35,798 bases of DNA from Halobacillus aidingensis (GCF_900104185.1 NZ_FNIZ01000019.1:53907-89704); one strand, 5' to 3'. Positions 7,940 through 16,325 are shown, counted from the first letter of the stretch. Program-made: numbers and translations. The notes: generated by a model from the letters alone, not told the origin.

Positions 7940-9046
7940 TTATCCGAATAAATGATCTGCTGTATAGTTGGTAAAATCGAGTTCGGTATCTTCCTCTAAC
8001 AAATACTTTGAAAGCTCAGATCCAATATAAGGGCCGCTTGTCAGACCGGAAGCTCCTAAACCATTGGCCACCACTATGTTTTCATGACCGGGAACCTTTC
8101 CGATGACCGGCGTTGAACCTGGAGTGAAAGGCCGGAATCCGACATTTGTTTTGACATAAGTAGCATCTGCAAGTCCAGGAGCTACACGAAGAGCTTTATC
8201 CATCAACTGATGGACAGAACCTGCGGTGACTCTGGAGTCAGGCGTCTTTTCTTTCGTCGCGCCAATGACGATCCGCCCTTTCCCGAAAGTGAGAATATAG
8301 TGGTTGAACGGTGGAAGCATCACTGGCCAATTCTCCGTGTCGTAGTTTTCCATATCCACATGAACGATCTGCGCTTTTTCAAAGGTCACATTGGGACTCA
8401 TCCCAATCGGATCGAACAACGGTTTCGTCCATGCCCCGTTAGCAACAACAATCCGGTCAGAATAAATCTTTTCTCCATGAATATAAACGCCTTCGACACG
8501 CTTGTTCTCATAAAGAAATGCAGCATCTCCGTTTATAAAAGCTGCTCCACTTTTCTTGGCTGCTCTTAGTAATGAGGATGTCACTTCTGCTCCGTTCACT
8601 CGAGCTCCTCCTGAAATGTGAAGGGCTCGGTAGTGTTCTGCTACAAGCGGAAACATCTCTTTCGTTTCTTCTGGGGAAAGGCAGGAAATCTCCCCCATTT
8701 CCGGGGCCTTCTCTTTCCTTTCGAGCGCAACCTTTCGTTTCTTTTCCAATTTTTCTTCCGTATCGAATATATTGATGGCTCCTACCTGCTTATAGCCGGT
8801 TTGTGTTTCGCCAGCCTCTGCAAGCTCCTCCATCAATGCAGGGTAATATTTCGCCCCACCTGTGACGAGAGGGTACCACACTTTATTGCTTCGGTTTGTA
8901 AGCCACGGGCATACGATACCTGCTGCATTCCGCGTCGCCTGTTCCGGATCATTCCGGTCGATGACGATCACTTCTTCCCCTTTTTTCGCGAGATGGTACG
9001 CCGTCGACGCCCCTAATATTCCTGCTCCAATAATGATTGTTTTCAA
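7940..9046 (-). CDS. FAD-dependent oxidoreductase (DAO family)
   Basis: A glycine/D-amino-acid-oxidase-type flavoprotein. The FAD-binding Rossmann motif GAGILG lies at the very N-terminus, followed by the acidic end of the second strand (VIVIDRND). The C-terminal GASGLTSGPYIG stretch is the second FAD contact of the DAO fold. An upstream ATG at 9070 is in frame but lacks a ribosome site; the TTG at 9046 has GAAGGTG just ahead and gives the canonical start MKTIIIGAGILG, so I use it (368 residues). It lies 78 bases downstream of the P450 gene on the same strand and may be co-transcribed. Substrate unknown; a secondary amine or amino acid is likely from the family. Confidence 0.87.
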   Translation of the reverse strand: MKTIIIGAGILGASTAYHLAKKGEEVIVIDRNDPEQATRNAAGIVCPWLTNRSNKVWYPLVTGGAKYYPALMEELAEAGETQTGYKQVGAINIFDTEEKLEKKRKVALERKEKAPEMGEISCLSPEETKEMFPLVAEHYRALHISGGARVNGAEVTSSLLRAAKKSGAAFINGDAAFLYENKRVEGVYIHGEKIYSDRIVVANGAWTKPLFDPIGMSPNVTFEKAQIVHVDMENYDTENWPVMLPPFNHYILTFGKGRIVIGATKEKTPDSRVTAGSVHQLMDKALRVAPGLADATYVKTNVGFRPFTPGSTPVIGKVPGHENIVVANGLGASGLTSGPYIGSELSKYLLEEDTELDFTNYTADHLFG

Positions 9047-9124
9047 AGTAACACCTTCTATCCCTGTCATTTCATCTGTTGTTATTGTACATGAACAAAA
9101 AGACAGGGTACAGAAAATAACGAC

Positions 9125-10447
9125 TTACCTGATCCCTGTTCCCTTTTTTGACAGATGAAGCTTCAGGCCATGTTTCATTCTGAGCGTCACTAATGGCTCG
9201 GTCTTAACAGGAAAAGCGTCAGTTGAAGGGGCAAAATTGAACGATTGAATGAGTGACGAGAGGATGACAAGCATCTCAAGCATGGCGAAGTGCTGCCCGA
9301 TGCATACGCGGGGCCCGCCACCGAATGGCAGGTATAGATAATCAGGGCCACCAAGAAGACGTCCATCCTCAAAGCGTTCTGGCAGGAATTCCTCCGGATA
9401 ATCGATATACCTCCGGTGCCGGTGCATCACGTAAGGACTGATCATAACGGTCGCCCCTTTTTTAATGAACGTGGATCCAATGTTCACATCTTCTTTGGCA
9501 CGCCTGCCAAACATCCATGCCGGAGGGTACAAGCGCATACTTTCGAGAATCACTTTTTTCGTATACAAAAGGTTCCCCGTTTCTTCCTCGGAAGGCGTAT
9601 CACTTGAAAGATTTTGTTCGATTTCACTTTCCACTTTCTGATAACAATCGGGGTGCTCCATGAGTAAGTGGAGCGTCCATAGCAATGCGGAAGCTGTTGT
9701 TTCATGTCCGGCCAGAAATACGGTCATCACTTCATCGCGGAGCTGCCTGGCATCCATTTTCTTCCCATTTGCATCTTCAGCGTCCTTCATGACGCTGAGA
9801 AGGTGCTCCCCGGAGACCTGAGGCTGTTGGATAATGGAATAAACCACCTCGTCCAACTTATCGACCGCATCATCGAACAACTTGTTACGAACCGTCTTCC
9901 ATGAACGAGGCGATTTAAAAACACTACGGATCCTTTCTGTGGCGATTTCCATTGCGGTATCCAACTGCTGTCCCACTTGATCATGGTCCGCTCTCACCTC
10001 TGTACCGAACATCGTCTCTGTGATGATCTGGAGCGTAAGCCCTCTGATATCTTCGGAAATCAGTCGGTCTCCGTCCTTCCAGAGAGAGGTATGGTCCGTA
10101 ACGACTCTCCCCATCGTGTCACAATAGCGCTGGATATGCTTCGGAGTAAAGAAAGGCTGGATTTTTCGTCGCTGCTGTTTATGAAATGGCCCTTCACTTA
10201 ATAAAAGCCCTTTACCTAAAAGTGGTTCTAACTCCTGAAAAGGCTTCGATTTGTAAAAAGAGTCCGCTTTTCTTACGAGTACTTCTTGAATCAGAGCCGG
10301 ATGCATCAACATGAACACCGGTCTATGAGCAAATCTGAACCTTGCCACAGGCTTCTGTGTCTCTTCCATTTCCATAAGAAATGCGAGTGGATCCTTTTTG
10401 AATGCCGGCAACTGACCAAGCGGTGAACGACTCTTCCATTTATGCAT
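9125..10447 (-). CDS. Cytochrome P450
   Basis: A 440-residue soluble P450 monooxygenase. All hallmarks are present in order: the I-helix oxygen-activation motif AGHETTA (246-252), the K-helix ExxR (ESMR, 302-305), the PERF motif (PERFEDG, near 356) and the heme loop FGGGPRVCIG with the axial thiolate C382. There is no N-terminal anchor and no fused reductase, so it must use separate ferredoxin or flavodoxin partners; none is encoded nearby. AAGGGGG precedes the ATG. Substrate unknown; relatives oxidise fatty acids or terpenoids. Confidence 0.93.
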   Translation of the reverse strand: MHKWKSRSPLGQLPAFKKDPLAFLMEMEETQKPVARFRFAHRPVFMLMHPALIQEVLVRKADSFYKSKPFQELEPLLGKGLLLSEGPFHKQQRRKIQPFFTPKHIQRYCDTMGRVVTDHTSLWKDGDRLISEDIRGLTLQIITETMFGTEVRADHDQVGQQLDTAMEIATERIRSVFKSPRSWKTVRNKLFDDAVDKLDEVVYSIIQQPQVSGEHLLSVMKDAEDANGKKMDARQLRDEVMTVFLAGHETTASALLWTLHLLMEHPDCYQKVESEIEQNLSSDTPSEEETGNLLYTKKVILESMRLYPPAWMFGRRAKEDVNIGSTFIKKGATVMISPYVMHRHRRYIDYPEEFLPERFEDGRLLGGPDYLYLPFGGGPRVCIGQHFAMLEMLVILSSLIQSFNFAPSTDAFPVKTEPLVTLRMKHGLKLHLSKKGTGIR

Positions 10448-10552
10448 AACGTACCCCCTTCAACCTTCTATTAGAGCGTACTAGAGTGCACCTGATTTTA
10501 TTCATTCCTTTAGAAAACAGATAGCCTGGGGTCGTTGCTGTATTGAGCGTCA

Positions 10553-10675
10553 GGGGTGGTTGGGAAGCAACTCGCTTTCCTGCGGGGATGACGGAGAGCC
10601 TCCTCGTGCTTCGCACTGCGGGGTCTCTCCAGCCAATCCATTCCCGCGGGAGTCTCGCAGCTTCCCAACCACCCC
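10553..10675 (-). repeat. GC-rich dispersed repeat (module B), inverted copy with long arms
   Basis: A perfect 16-bp inverted repeat GGGGTGGTTGGGAAGC (10553-10568 with 10660-10675) bounds an element. Its minus strand carries the same GAGACCCC, CGAGGAGGCTC and GGAAAGCGA blocks as module B at about 115-175 and 11060-11115. It is thus a third copy, in opposite orientation and without module A. Open frames on both strands here are by-products of the high GC content. Confidence 0.75.
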
Positions 10676-10940
10676 ATTCGATGTATATGGAGAACGACCC
10701 ACCTACATGGAGGGTGCGTCTTCCACAACAGCCGCTTTCTAGTTGACAAGCGTCAGAATGCAAATGACCGTCTATTTTGAAAGTTGTATCCATCAACTTC
10801 CATTACGTAAGAAAGCTGCTTATTCAGGAAGTGGTTTCGAGATGCTCTTATGGTCAAGGGGCGGAGGGAAACGGTGATACTCCTATTTTAAGTGTGGAGG
10901 GCCTCGGTCAGCGGCGTATGGACTGGACTGAGCTGGCGGA
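10676..10940. other. Non-coding stretch upstream of repeat copy 2
   Basis: No credible gene. The right part, from about 10890, continues into the composite repeat without a visible boundary and may belong to it. Copy 1 cannot be used to test this because the window begins inside it. Confidence 0.4.
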
Positions 10941-11170
10941 GATAAAGGAAACACGAAGAACGGAGTGATTCGATGTTGACTTATCGTACAGAAGCGAGGG
11001 AAGTCTCACTAGCCGCTAGGCGCCGGAACCGGATAACTAAAAGGTGTGCGGGAAAGCTGAGACCCCGGAAGGCGTAGCCTGAGGAGGATCAGCGCCCGCC
11101 CCATGGAAAGCGAACTGTTTCCCGGAGCCCCTAAACTTCCACAAACATCTCGAAACGGAGTCTTCCAGGA
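10941..11170 (+). repeat. Composite dispersed repeat, copy 2
   Basis: Module A (10941-11035) is identical over 95 bp to the window start. Module B (11036-11170) follows in the same order and orientation as in copy 1 but is only partly conserved. The contrast between an invariant A and a drifting B suggests selection on, or recent copying of, module A. Confidence 0.8.
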
Positions 11171-11207
11171 TCGGGAGCTTTTTTATAAGAGGTCGTGGTA
11201 GGATAGG

Positions 11208-11237
11208 AAAAGTCGATGGGAGGTTCCATCGACTTTT
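11208..11237 (-). terminator. Terminator of the DinB-RDD operon
   Basis: A perfect 12-bp stem AAAAGTCGATGG/CCATCGACTTTT with a six-base loop. It begins at the stop codon of the RDD gene. Confidence 0.75.
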
Positions 11238-11647
11238 CAGGGGATGTTTTTGACATAGGTTTGAGCAAGCAGGTCGTGAATGGCTCGTTTGTCTTTTCTA
11301 AAAGCGATCATAAAAGCACTCACCACAGAAGCGATTCCGAATGTAATCACTCCGAGGAGAAATTTACCGATGACTTCTCTAATAAACATCTGGAATAGAC
11401 CTACAGGCTGATCTCCTTCTTTCCTGATTTTGATTGTAAGTATTCTTTTCCCTACGACATACCCGCTCCATATCACGGGAAGTACTGTTAAATAACTCAC
11501 GTAAATGACCTGCCATAACCATCCGTCCGTTACATCAGTGCTCCAATCTCCCTGATACCAAGACCATAAGAGATTCATAGGAACGGTAATGATGAGCCCA
11601 TCCAAGATCAAGGCGAACAACCGACTCCAAAATCCAGCTCTTTCCAT
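11237..11647 (-). CDS. RDD family membrane protein
   Basis: A 136-residue integral membrane protein. It opens with the RDD signature region (RAGFWSRLFALILDGLII), then hydrophobic segments at about 10-25, 44-64 and 85-107, and a C-terminal RKDKRAIHDLLAQT stretch with the HDLLA motif typical of the family. The function of this RDD protein is unknown; relatives have been linked to ion transport or membrane protein regulation. Its ATG overlaps the stop of the upstream small membrane gene (TAATG), and the ribosome site GGAGGTGG lies inside that gene, so the two are translationally coupled. Confidence 0.85.
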   Translation of the reverse strand: MERAGFWSRLFALILDGLIITVPMNLLWSWYQGDWSTDVTDGWLWQVIYVSYLTVLPVIWSGYVVGKRILTIKIRKEGDQPVGLFQMFIREVIGKFLLGVITFGIASVVSAFMIAFRKDKRAIHDLLAQTYVKNIP

Positions 11648-11826
11648 TAATCCACCTCCTTCCCATCAGGAAGAATTCTGATGATTTCTATGACAAAGTA
11701 GCCTATGAGAAAATAGAATACAAAGGACAAGTCAAATTTTTGCTCTGAGAGCAGCGAAACGACGAATACACCCAGCACGACACCATTGCCTGTCCGAGTT
11801 ATATTTTCAAGCGCCTTATGTACCAT
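11647..11826 (-). CDS. Small membrane protein, 59 residues
   Basis: A 59-codon frame joined at both ends to its neighbours: its ATG overlaps the TGA of the upstream DinB gene (TGATG) and its TAA overlaps the ATG of the RDD gene (TAATG). It begins MVHKALENITRTGNG, has two hydrophobic stretches (about 15-27 and 32-51) and ends in a charged tail ILPDGKEVD. The double overlap is strong evidence that it is real. No family recognised; a small two-helix partner of the RDD protein is plausible. Confidence 0.75.
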   Translation of the reverse strand: MVHKALENITRTGNGVVLGVFVVSLLSEQKFDLSFVFYFLIGYFVIEIIRILPDGKEVD

Positions 11827-12311
11827 CAGAATAGGTTTTCGACACCTTGGGTCCTTTTCATGGCAGATATGGTGCCTTGATGGAGACCTTCATGCCAGAT
11901 CGTGAAATTCAAAACTTCATCCAACGTTCGAAAAACGATTCCCCCCCCAAGGTCAAAGGGCTTTTCCCCTTCTTCGGATAAGCGTCCTTGGTACGTTTGA
12001 ATCAAACGCTCAGTTTGAGACTCCAGTTCTTTTCTAAGATCGGACAAACGCGGGACCTCTTCCGGCCATTCGTCTGGTGAAGTACCTCCATTGAATAGTT
12101 GGATATATCCTTCTGGCATATGGGCATCTTCCCCTGAAAACCTTGCCAATAAGTTTTCCTGGGAAACGAAGATATGACCGAAATTCCAACGGATGTTATT
12201 CAAAAACCCTTCCGGCTTCGCATCCGCTACCTCTTCTGTCGTCGCATCGAGCGCTGCAAGGCTTCTTTTCCTGACAAAACGCATCTGTTGAAATAAGCTT
12301 TCTTCTTTCAT
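11826..12311 (-). CDS. DinB-fold protein
   Basis: A 161-residue DinB superfamily protein. Candidate metal histidines are in NFGHIFVSQENLL (about H46) and in the C-terminal IWHEGLHQGTI motif. The long acidic insertion between helices 2 and 3 is usual for the DinB_2 group. The reaction is unknown; family precedent is metal-dependent thiol transfer. AGGTGGTGG precedes the ATG. It is first in the three-gene operon with the small membrane protein and the RDD protein, a combination that suggests a membrane-linked role, which is inference. Confidence 0.83.
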   Translation of the reverse strand: MKEESLFQQMRFVRKRSLAALDATTEEVADAKPEGFLNNIRWNFGHIFVSQENLLARFSGEDAHMPEGYIQLFNGGTSPDEWPEEVPRLSDLRKELESQTERLIQTYQGRLSEEGEKPFDLGGGIVFRTLDEVLNFTIWHEGLHQGTISAMKRTQGVENLF

Positions 12312-12418
12312 TTTTCCACCACCTCAATATATTCAGAAAAATCAATCACCTTTACTATAGCATGAACCAAAACAAGTATGTATGTTAATCTAGTATGGAA
12401 AGAAAGGGAGGAATTCCT

Positions 12419-12604
12419 ATGAATCAAGAGATGAAAATAGGGATCGCATTGATCGGCAGTTTTCTAATACTCATGGTCGGTTTATTCCGATTATTTACCG
12501 CAGAACTTCAGGACGTCCCACTTTTTGTAGCTTACATACTTACCATATCCGGTTTGGTCGGGGTCATCACGAATGGTTGGAAGTGGAAAAAACGGGAGAA
12601 TTAA
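12419..12604 (+). CDS. Small two-helix membrane protein
   Basis: A 61-residue protein from ATG 12419, chosen because GGGAGG (12406-12411) is seven bases upstream; an in-frame ATG at 12395 has no ribosome site. Two hydrophobic helices (about 7-24 and 34-52) are joined by a short FTAELQDVP loop. The end is the basic tail KWKKREN. The terminator stem begins inside the last codons. No family recognised. Monocistronic. Confidence 0.75.
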   Translation: MNQEMKIGIALIGSFLILMVGLFRLFTAELQDVPLFVAYILTISGLVGVITNGWKWKKREN

Positions 12605-12618
12605 TTCTCCCGTTTTTT
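12587..12618 (+). terminator. Rho-independent terminator
   Basis: A perfect 14-bp stem (AAAAAACGGGAGAA) around a TTAA loop that contains the stop codon, ending in six T residues. Confidence 0.88.
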
Positions 12619-12936
12619 AATGTCGATGACTTCAGATCGTTTTGCTGGATTGATAACAGCCTGGGTTCGTCACTTCTTGAAACGGTGGAGAGCCTTGTGA
12701 AGTTTAATAAATCCTGACCTTCTCCTACTTTGTATTACTGATATGGGGTATAACTTACTACCAGAGTAAAAATAAAACTGAAGGTTGCCTTTTCATTCAT
12801 AACCCGCACTTCAGTAAGTAATGTTTATGCTATATACATTTCCTAACGCTACCCAACGGGTATTATGACAAGGACAGAGCAAAGACGGGTTTTAAGGTTA
12901 GTGCCATTTCTAGACACCCCAATTATAACTTCGCCG
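12619..12936. other. Non-coding stretch
   Basis: No credible gene. The only structure is an imperfect inverted repeat, ACTGAAGGTT (12777-12786) against AACC and CTTCAGT (to 12815), without a T-tract. It lies downstream of the DUF1048 gene and could act as that operon's terminator only weakly. Confidence 0.4.
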
Positions 12937-13275
12937 TTAGCCACGCCCAACCGTATCGTTTAACTTCATGCGATACTTGTCTTTCCAAGTTTTCTCATCC
13001 GCTAACAAGTCGTCACAAAAAGCGGCCACATCATCACCAGTAAGATCAGTGACTTTCCTGTTTTCTGCAGCCCCCTGTTCGAATAGGTCAAGAATGCCGT
13101 CAAAGACACGTTTTGTATCTTTCCAGTCAGTGGGACCACCAGTGGTCCACATATACTTTTGGATAGCTTTATAAGCGTTATGGTACTCACTTGGAAGCGC
13201 CTTCGCTCGCTCTTCCATCGCTCTCCACTCCCGCTTATCATCCAGACTTCCTATAATTTTTTCATAAATGTTCAT
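12937..13275 (-). CDS. DUF1048 domain protein
   Basis: A 112-residue, mostly helical, soluble protein of the DUF1048 family (begins [18 protein letters not shown], with a YKAIQKYMW segment and an acidic C-terminal helix). DUF1048 genes are characteristically encoded directly after PadR regulators, as here, with one base between the PadR stop and this ATG. The ribosome site is AAAGGAGAG inside the end of the PadR gene. Biochemical function unknown; a co-regulator or effector of the PadR system is the usual inference. Confidence 0.85.
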   Translation of the reverse strand: MNIYEKIIGSLDDKREWRAMEERAKALPSEYHNAYKAIQKYMWTTGGPTDWKDTKRVFDGILDLFEQGAAENRKVTDLTGDDVAAFCDDLLADEKTWKDKYRMKLNDTVGRG

Positions 13276-13276
13276 A

Positions 13277-13618
13277 TTAACTCTCCTTTACATTTTTGTT
13301 TTTTAGTTCGTTAATTTTACTTGAGACGAATTCCCATTTTACCCAAAAGGTTTGAAGATGCTCTTTCCCCGCTTCGTTAAGTGTGTAAAATTTTCTCGGG
13401 GGTCCCATAGTGGATGGCTTTTTCTCAATATCTACGAGATTGTTTTTCTCAAGCCGCATGGTAATCGTATAAACGGTGCCTTCAACCACATCAGTGAAGC
13501 CGAGTTCTCGTAGCTGTTGTGTGATTTCATAGCCATAGGTTTCGCCGCGACTGATGATCTCAAGCACACAACCCTCAAGCACCCCTTTCATCATTTCTCT
13601 GAAATTACTCATTTTCAT
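13277..13618 (-). CDS. PadR family transcriptional regulator
   Basis: A 113-residue winged-helix repressor. The PadR core is clear: a first helix [12 protein letters not shown], the turn [10 protein letters not shown], the recognition region [19 protein letters not shown] and the wing [17 protein letters not shown] short C-terminal helix serves for dimerisation. It is first gene of a PadR-DUF1048 operon preceded by a strong promoter whose -10 lies between the arms of a palindrome (13681-13714), so autorepression is likely. The ligand is unknown. Confidence 0.93.
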   Translation of the reverse strand: MKMSNFREMMKGVLEGCVLEIISRGETYGYEITQQLRELGFTDVVEGTVYTITMRLEKNNLVDIEKKPSTMGPPRKFYTLNEAGKEHLQTFWVKWEFVSSKINELKNKNVKES

Positions 13619-13680
13619 CCTCCGTTTGTCCTTTGTACTTTGGAGTAGTCCGTTTTATAAAACTTTGAAGCACCAATACT

Positions 13681-13731
13681 AAGTAATACTTATTACCACT
13701 ATATAGTATTACTTATTAGCAGGGATGTCAA
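13681..13731 (-). promoter_or_regulatory. padR promoter with overlapping operator
   Basis: Read on the minus strand: a perfect TTGACA (13731-13726), 17 bases, then TACTAT (13708-13703). A 10-bp perfect inverted repeat AAGTAATACT (13681-13690) and AGTATTACTT (13705-13714) covers the -10 and start region. The geometry fits an autorepressed PadR promoter. Confidence 0.75.
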
Positions 13732-13936
13732 GATAAAACGTTTCGTCAAAAGCCTCTGTCAAAGGGGTACAAGTGTTAATATCCCATTTGTTCACACGAA
13801 TTTACATTTGTTTTATGCAGATGACGATAACTACAAGAGGGTCTCAAAGCAGAAAGTTGCGGACCAAACTTCCTATTCTTTTCCTAGTGATGAAAAGAAT
13901 AGTTTATACGAGCTTTAGTAAAAATTAATTTACACA
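13732..13936. other. Non-coding stretch
   Basis: No gene or clear signal between the padR promoter and the GNAT terminator. Confidence 0.4.
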
Positions 13937-13972
13937 TAAAAAAACAGTTTCGCTATGTAACGAAACTGTTTT
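13937..13972 (-). terminator. Terminator of the GNAT gene
   Basis: A 12-bp stem AAAACAGTTTCG/CGAAACTGTTTT with an eight-base loop. On the minus strand it continues into a seven-T run. Confidence 0.85.
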
Positions 13973-14017
13973 GAAGATTGGTTTGATCGTCTTATTCCTA
14001 TTCCATTCGAGTTGCTG

Positions 14018-14494
14018 TTAGTTAAATATCATCTCCATTTTTCTACTCTTTGTTGTCATACCGATTGACCTATAAAATTCAATGGCGGATGTATTTTGCT
14101 CAGATACTCCCAGTTCGATACTATCTACTTTAAGCCCCCGTCCAAAATCAAAAACATGTTCAGTTAGTTTTTTTCCGTTACCTTTCTTCCTGTGTGTTTC
14201 ATCAACGGATAAGCTGTTTATTAATAATACATTCCGCGCTTTGACAAAAAAATTTTCCATTGTTTCTTCTTCCTTCGTCACTATGACTCCTACTATATTT
14301 CCGCTTATGGTAGCCACAAAAATATGTTGTTTACCATCATCTAATTGGCGTTCAAAGAATTCCTGCTCGACTGGATTTGAATTGTCTATGTACAAATCCG
14401 GTCTTACAGAAACGTGGAAATTATGAACCTGCCTAAATAAAGGCAGCAATGACTCGTAGTCGTTACGTTCAGCATTTCGAATAGCTATATTCAT
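14018..14494 (-). CDS. GNAT family N-acetyltransferase
   Basis: A 158-residue acetyl-CoA-dependent acetyltransferase. The acetyl-CoA pyrophosphate loop R-x-x-G-x-G is RKKGNG at 102-107, after the beta-4 strand LLINSLSVDETH. The final helix-strand NTSAIEFYRSIGM is the usual GNAT motif B. The ribosome site is AGGGG. A Fur-like sequence lies 20 bases upstream of the start. Substrate unknown. Monocistronic with its own terminator. Confidence 0.9.
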   Translation of the reverse strand: MNIAIRNAERNDYESLLPLFRQVHNFHVSVRPDLYIDNSNPVEQEFFERQLDDGKQHIFVATISGNIVGVIVTKEEETMENFFVKARNVLLINSLSVDETHRKKGNGKKLTEHVFDFGRGLKVDSIELGVSEQNTSAIEFYRSIGMTTKSRKMEMIFN

Positions 14495-14513
14495 ATGATT
14501 CTACCCCTAAAAA

Positions 14514-14528
14514 TTTTAATGATTATCA
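14514..14528. promoter_or_regulatory. Possible Fur-family box upstream of GNAT gene
   Basis: TTTTAATGATTATCA matches the 7-1-7 Fur consensus TGATAATnATTATCA at 12 of 14 specified positions. In AT-rich intergenic DNA such matches can be chance. Confidence 0.25.
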
Positions 14529-14588
14529 CTACATCTCACTCTTACACTGTTATGCTCTCTTAAATCTCTATTCAACTCTTTTCAATAT

Positions 14589-15677
14589 TCAACGCCTTTT
14601 CTTATACAAGGATTCCTCGTTTTTCCTTTCTACATAGGAAACGATCGACTCCACAATAGAGGAAGCGGATTGGCTGGTGCTCAGCCTGGGGCTCTGCCCA
14701 GACCAAAGCGACATATACTCGGGTCGATTCTGTCTGGCCGCTTCTTTACGAATCTCTTTCGTCAACATATTTTGTAGGGGATAAGCTAAAAGGTGACGGC
14801 CGTCCCCTTTCTCCATTTCTTCGATAAACGAATTCCGAACACCTCTTGCTGGCTTACCGCTGAAAACAGAAGTGACAACGGTTTCCGTTTCCTTAGTATT
14901 CAAAATCGCATCTTTATGTTGAGCTTTCGCACCACTCTCCTGGCAAGTGACAAAAGCCGTTCCCAGCTGGGCGCCTTGTGCTCCCAGGGCGAGGGCAGCC
15001 CTAACCCCACGGCCATCCATGATTCCACCGGCCGCAATGACAGGTATCTTCACGTAATCGACCACCTGAGGCACAAGCGACATCGTTCCGATCATGGCTT
15101 GATCAAAAGCTCCGGAAAAAGTCCCTCTGTGACCTCCCGCTTCACTTCCTTGTGCGACAACCATGTCCATTCCATGTTCTTCGTTGATGATGGCTTCTTC
15201 CACCGTGGTAGCCGTTCCGATTACAACACGCCCCTCTTTTTTCAAGTCCTTAATCACTTCAAGCGGCGGTACCCCGAATGTGAAACTGACGACAGGAACT
15301 TGTTCTGTCATCAGTACTTCGATTTGTTTTTCAAAAAGAGAAAGATCCTGATTCGGCGTCGGTTCTTGTTCGATCCCTAGCTCGGCGCGGTATGGTTCCA
15401 ACCACTTATTCGCCCCGGCTGTTTCTTCCTCTGTCGCTTGAGGGTATTGAGGTACAAAAACGTTCACACCAAACGTTCGACTTGTGAACCGCTTGATATC
15501 CTTGATCGTATGTACCATAGCTTCAGGAGTCATATAACCTGCCCCCAGATTCCCTAAGCCTCCCGCATTTGAAACCGCTGAGACGAGCTCAGACGTCGTC
15601 ACTCCCCCTGCCATGCCGGCCTGAATGATTGGATAATCGATGTTCAACCGATCAATGACTGTGTTTTCCTTCCACAT
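14589..15677 (-). CDS. NAD(P)H-dependent flavin oxidoreductase, nitronate monooxygenase-like
   Basis: A 362-residue FMN enzyme of the 2-nitropropane dioxygenase/nitronate monooxygenase family (TIM barrel). Signatures: N-terminal YPIIQAGMAGGV, the active-site segment VVAQGSEAGGHRGTF with the conserved histidine, and the phosphate-binding AAGGIMDGRGV with ALGAQGAQLGTAF. The longest frame begins at 15734, but I use ATG 15677 since AAGGAG lies eight bases upstream and MWKENTVIDRL fits the family start. Some relatives are FabK-like enoyl reductases; the sequence cannot settle the physiological substrate. Confidence 0.9.
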   Translation of the reverse strand: MWKENTVIDRLNIDYPIIQAGMAGGVTTSELVSAVSNAGGLGNLGAGYMTPEAMVHTIKDIKRFTSRTFGVNVFVPQYPQATEEETAGANKWLEPYRAELGIEQEPTPNQDLSLFEKQIEVLMTEQVPVVSFTFGVPPLEVIKDLKKEGRVVIGTATTVEEAIINEEHGMDMVVAQGSEAGGHRGTFSGAFDQAMIGTMSLVPQVVDYVKIPVIAAGGIMDGRGVRAALALGAQGAQLGTAFVTCQESGAKAQHKDAILNTKETETVVTSVFSGKPARGVRNSFIEEMEKGDGRHLLAYPLQNMLTKEIRKEAARQNRPEYMSLWSGQSPRLSTSQSASSIVESIVSYVERKNEESLYKKRR

Positions 15678-15745
15678 GGGTTCAACTCCTTTCAAGATTA
15701 AAGACGAAACTTCAATCACTTTTACGCTGATCATCTAACTACTCA

Positions 15746-15778
15746 AAAAAGGTCAGCGTCGAAAACGGTGACCTTTTT
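15746..15778 (-). terminator. Terminator of the isochorismatase-fold gene
   Basis: A 10-bp stem AAAAAGGTCA/TGACCTTTTT with a 13-base loop, immediately after the minus-strand hydrolase gene; an A/T tract closes it. Confidence 0.75.
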
Positions 15779-15782
15779 ATGT

Positions 15783-16325
15783 TTACTTCACTTTCTCCCA
15801 TCCGAGCTCATGGGAAGACTTCAAATCAATCGTTGTCGTTTCACTCCAAAAGTTCGTTAACGTATGTTGTGTATGCTCGATAATCTGCTCAGCTGTCAAA
15901 TGCTCATTGGAACATGTGGTATGGGCATCTGATATCAATGTAACACGGTAACCATGATCAAAAGCGCCTCGGGAAGTAGAGTCAACACAATAATCCGTCT
16001 GCGCCCCACATATAAAGAGATGAAACGCTTCAACTTTATCAAGTGTCTTCTTTAGGGATGTATGCACAAATGCGTTAGGAACCGTTTTGAAAATGACGGC
16101 ATCTTGTTCCAACGGCTTCTCCAAATCCGGGTGCAGCTGCCACCCCTCTGCTCCCCGTTTCATCGGACCCTCCGGGTATTCATGTTGAACGTAGATCACT
16201 GGAATCTGCTTTTCTCTCGCCCGATGGATCGCTCGATTCATATTGGTAATTTTCTCTTCACACTGATACGCGTTTTCCATGACGGCGTTTTGCACATCAA
16301 TGACGATTAGAACTTCTTTCCCCAT
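15783..16325 (-). CDS. Isochorismatase-family cysteine hydrolase
   Basis: A 180-residue hydrolase. The catalytic triad of the fold is visible: D10 (LIVIDVQNAVM), K80 (VIFKTVPNAF) and C113 (CGAQTDYCVDSTSRG). The family includes nicotinamidases, N-carbamoylsarcosine amidases and isochorismatases; this single-domain form resembles the YecD/PncA-like group, and no metal-site motif decides between them. A Fur/PerR-like box sits about 115 bases upstream. Monocistronic. Confidence 0.9.
   Translation of the reverse strand: MGKEVLIVIDVQNAVMENAYQCEEKITNMNRAIHRAREKQIPVIYVQHEYPEGPMKRGAEGWQLHPDLEKPLEQDAVIFKTVPNAFVHTSLKKTLDKVEAFHLFICGAQTDYCVDSTSRGAFDHGYRVTLISDAHTTCSNEHLTAEQIIEHTQHTLTNFWSETTTIDLKSSHELGWEKVK

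Noticed and set aside
10440-10968. Several open frames of 60-118 codons in the repeat region
   Set aside because: They are arginine/proline-rich by-products of GC-rich repeats on both strands and share no conserved reading frame between copies.
12621-12701. 26-codon frame after the small membrane gene terminator
   Set aside because: It starts directly after the T-run, with no ribosome site.
14793-15380. 195-codon frame antisense to the flavin oxidoreductase
   Set aside because: Shadow of a well-supported gene; no ribosome site and no recognisable domain.
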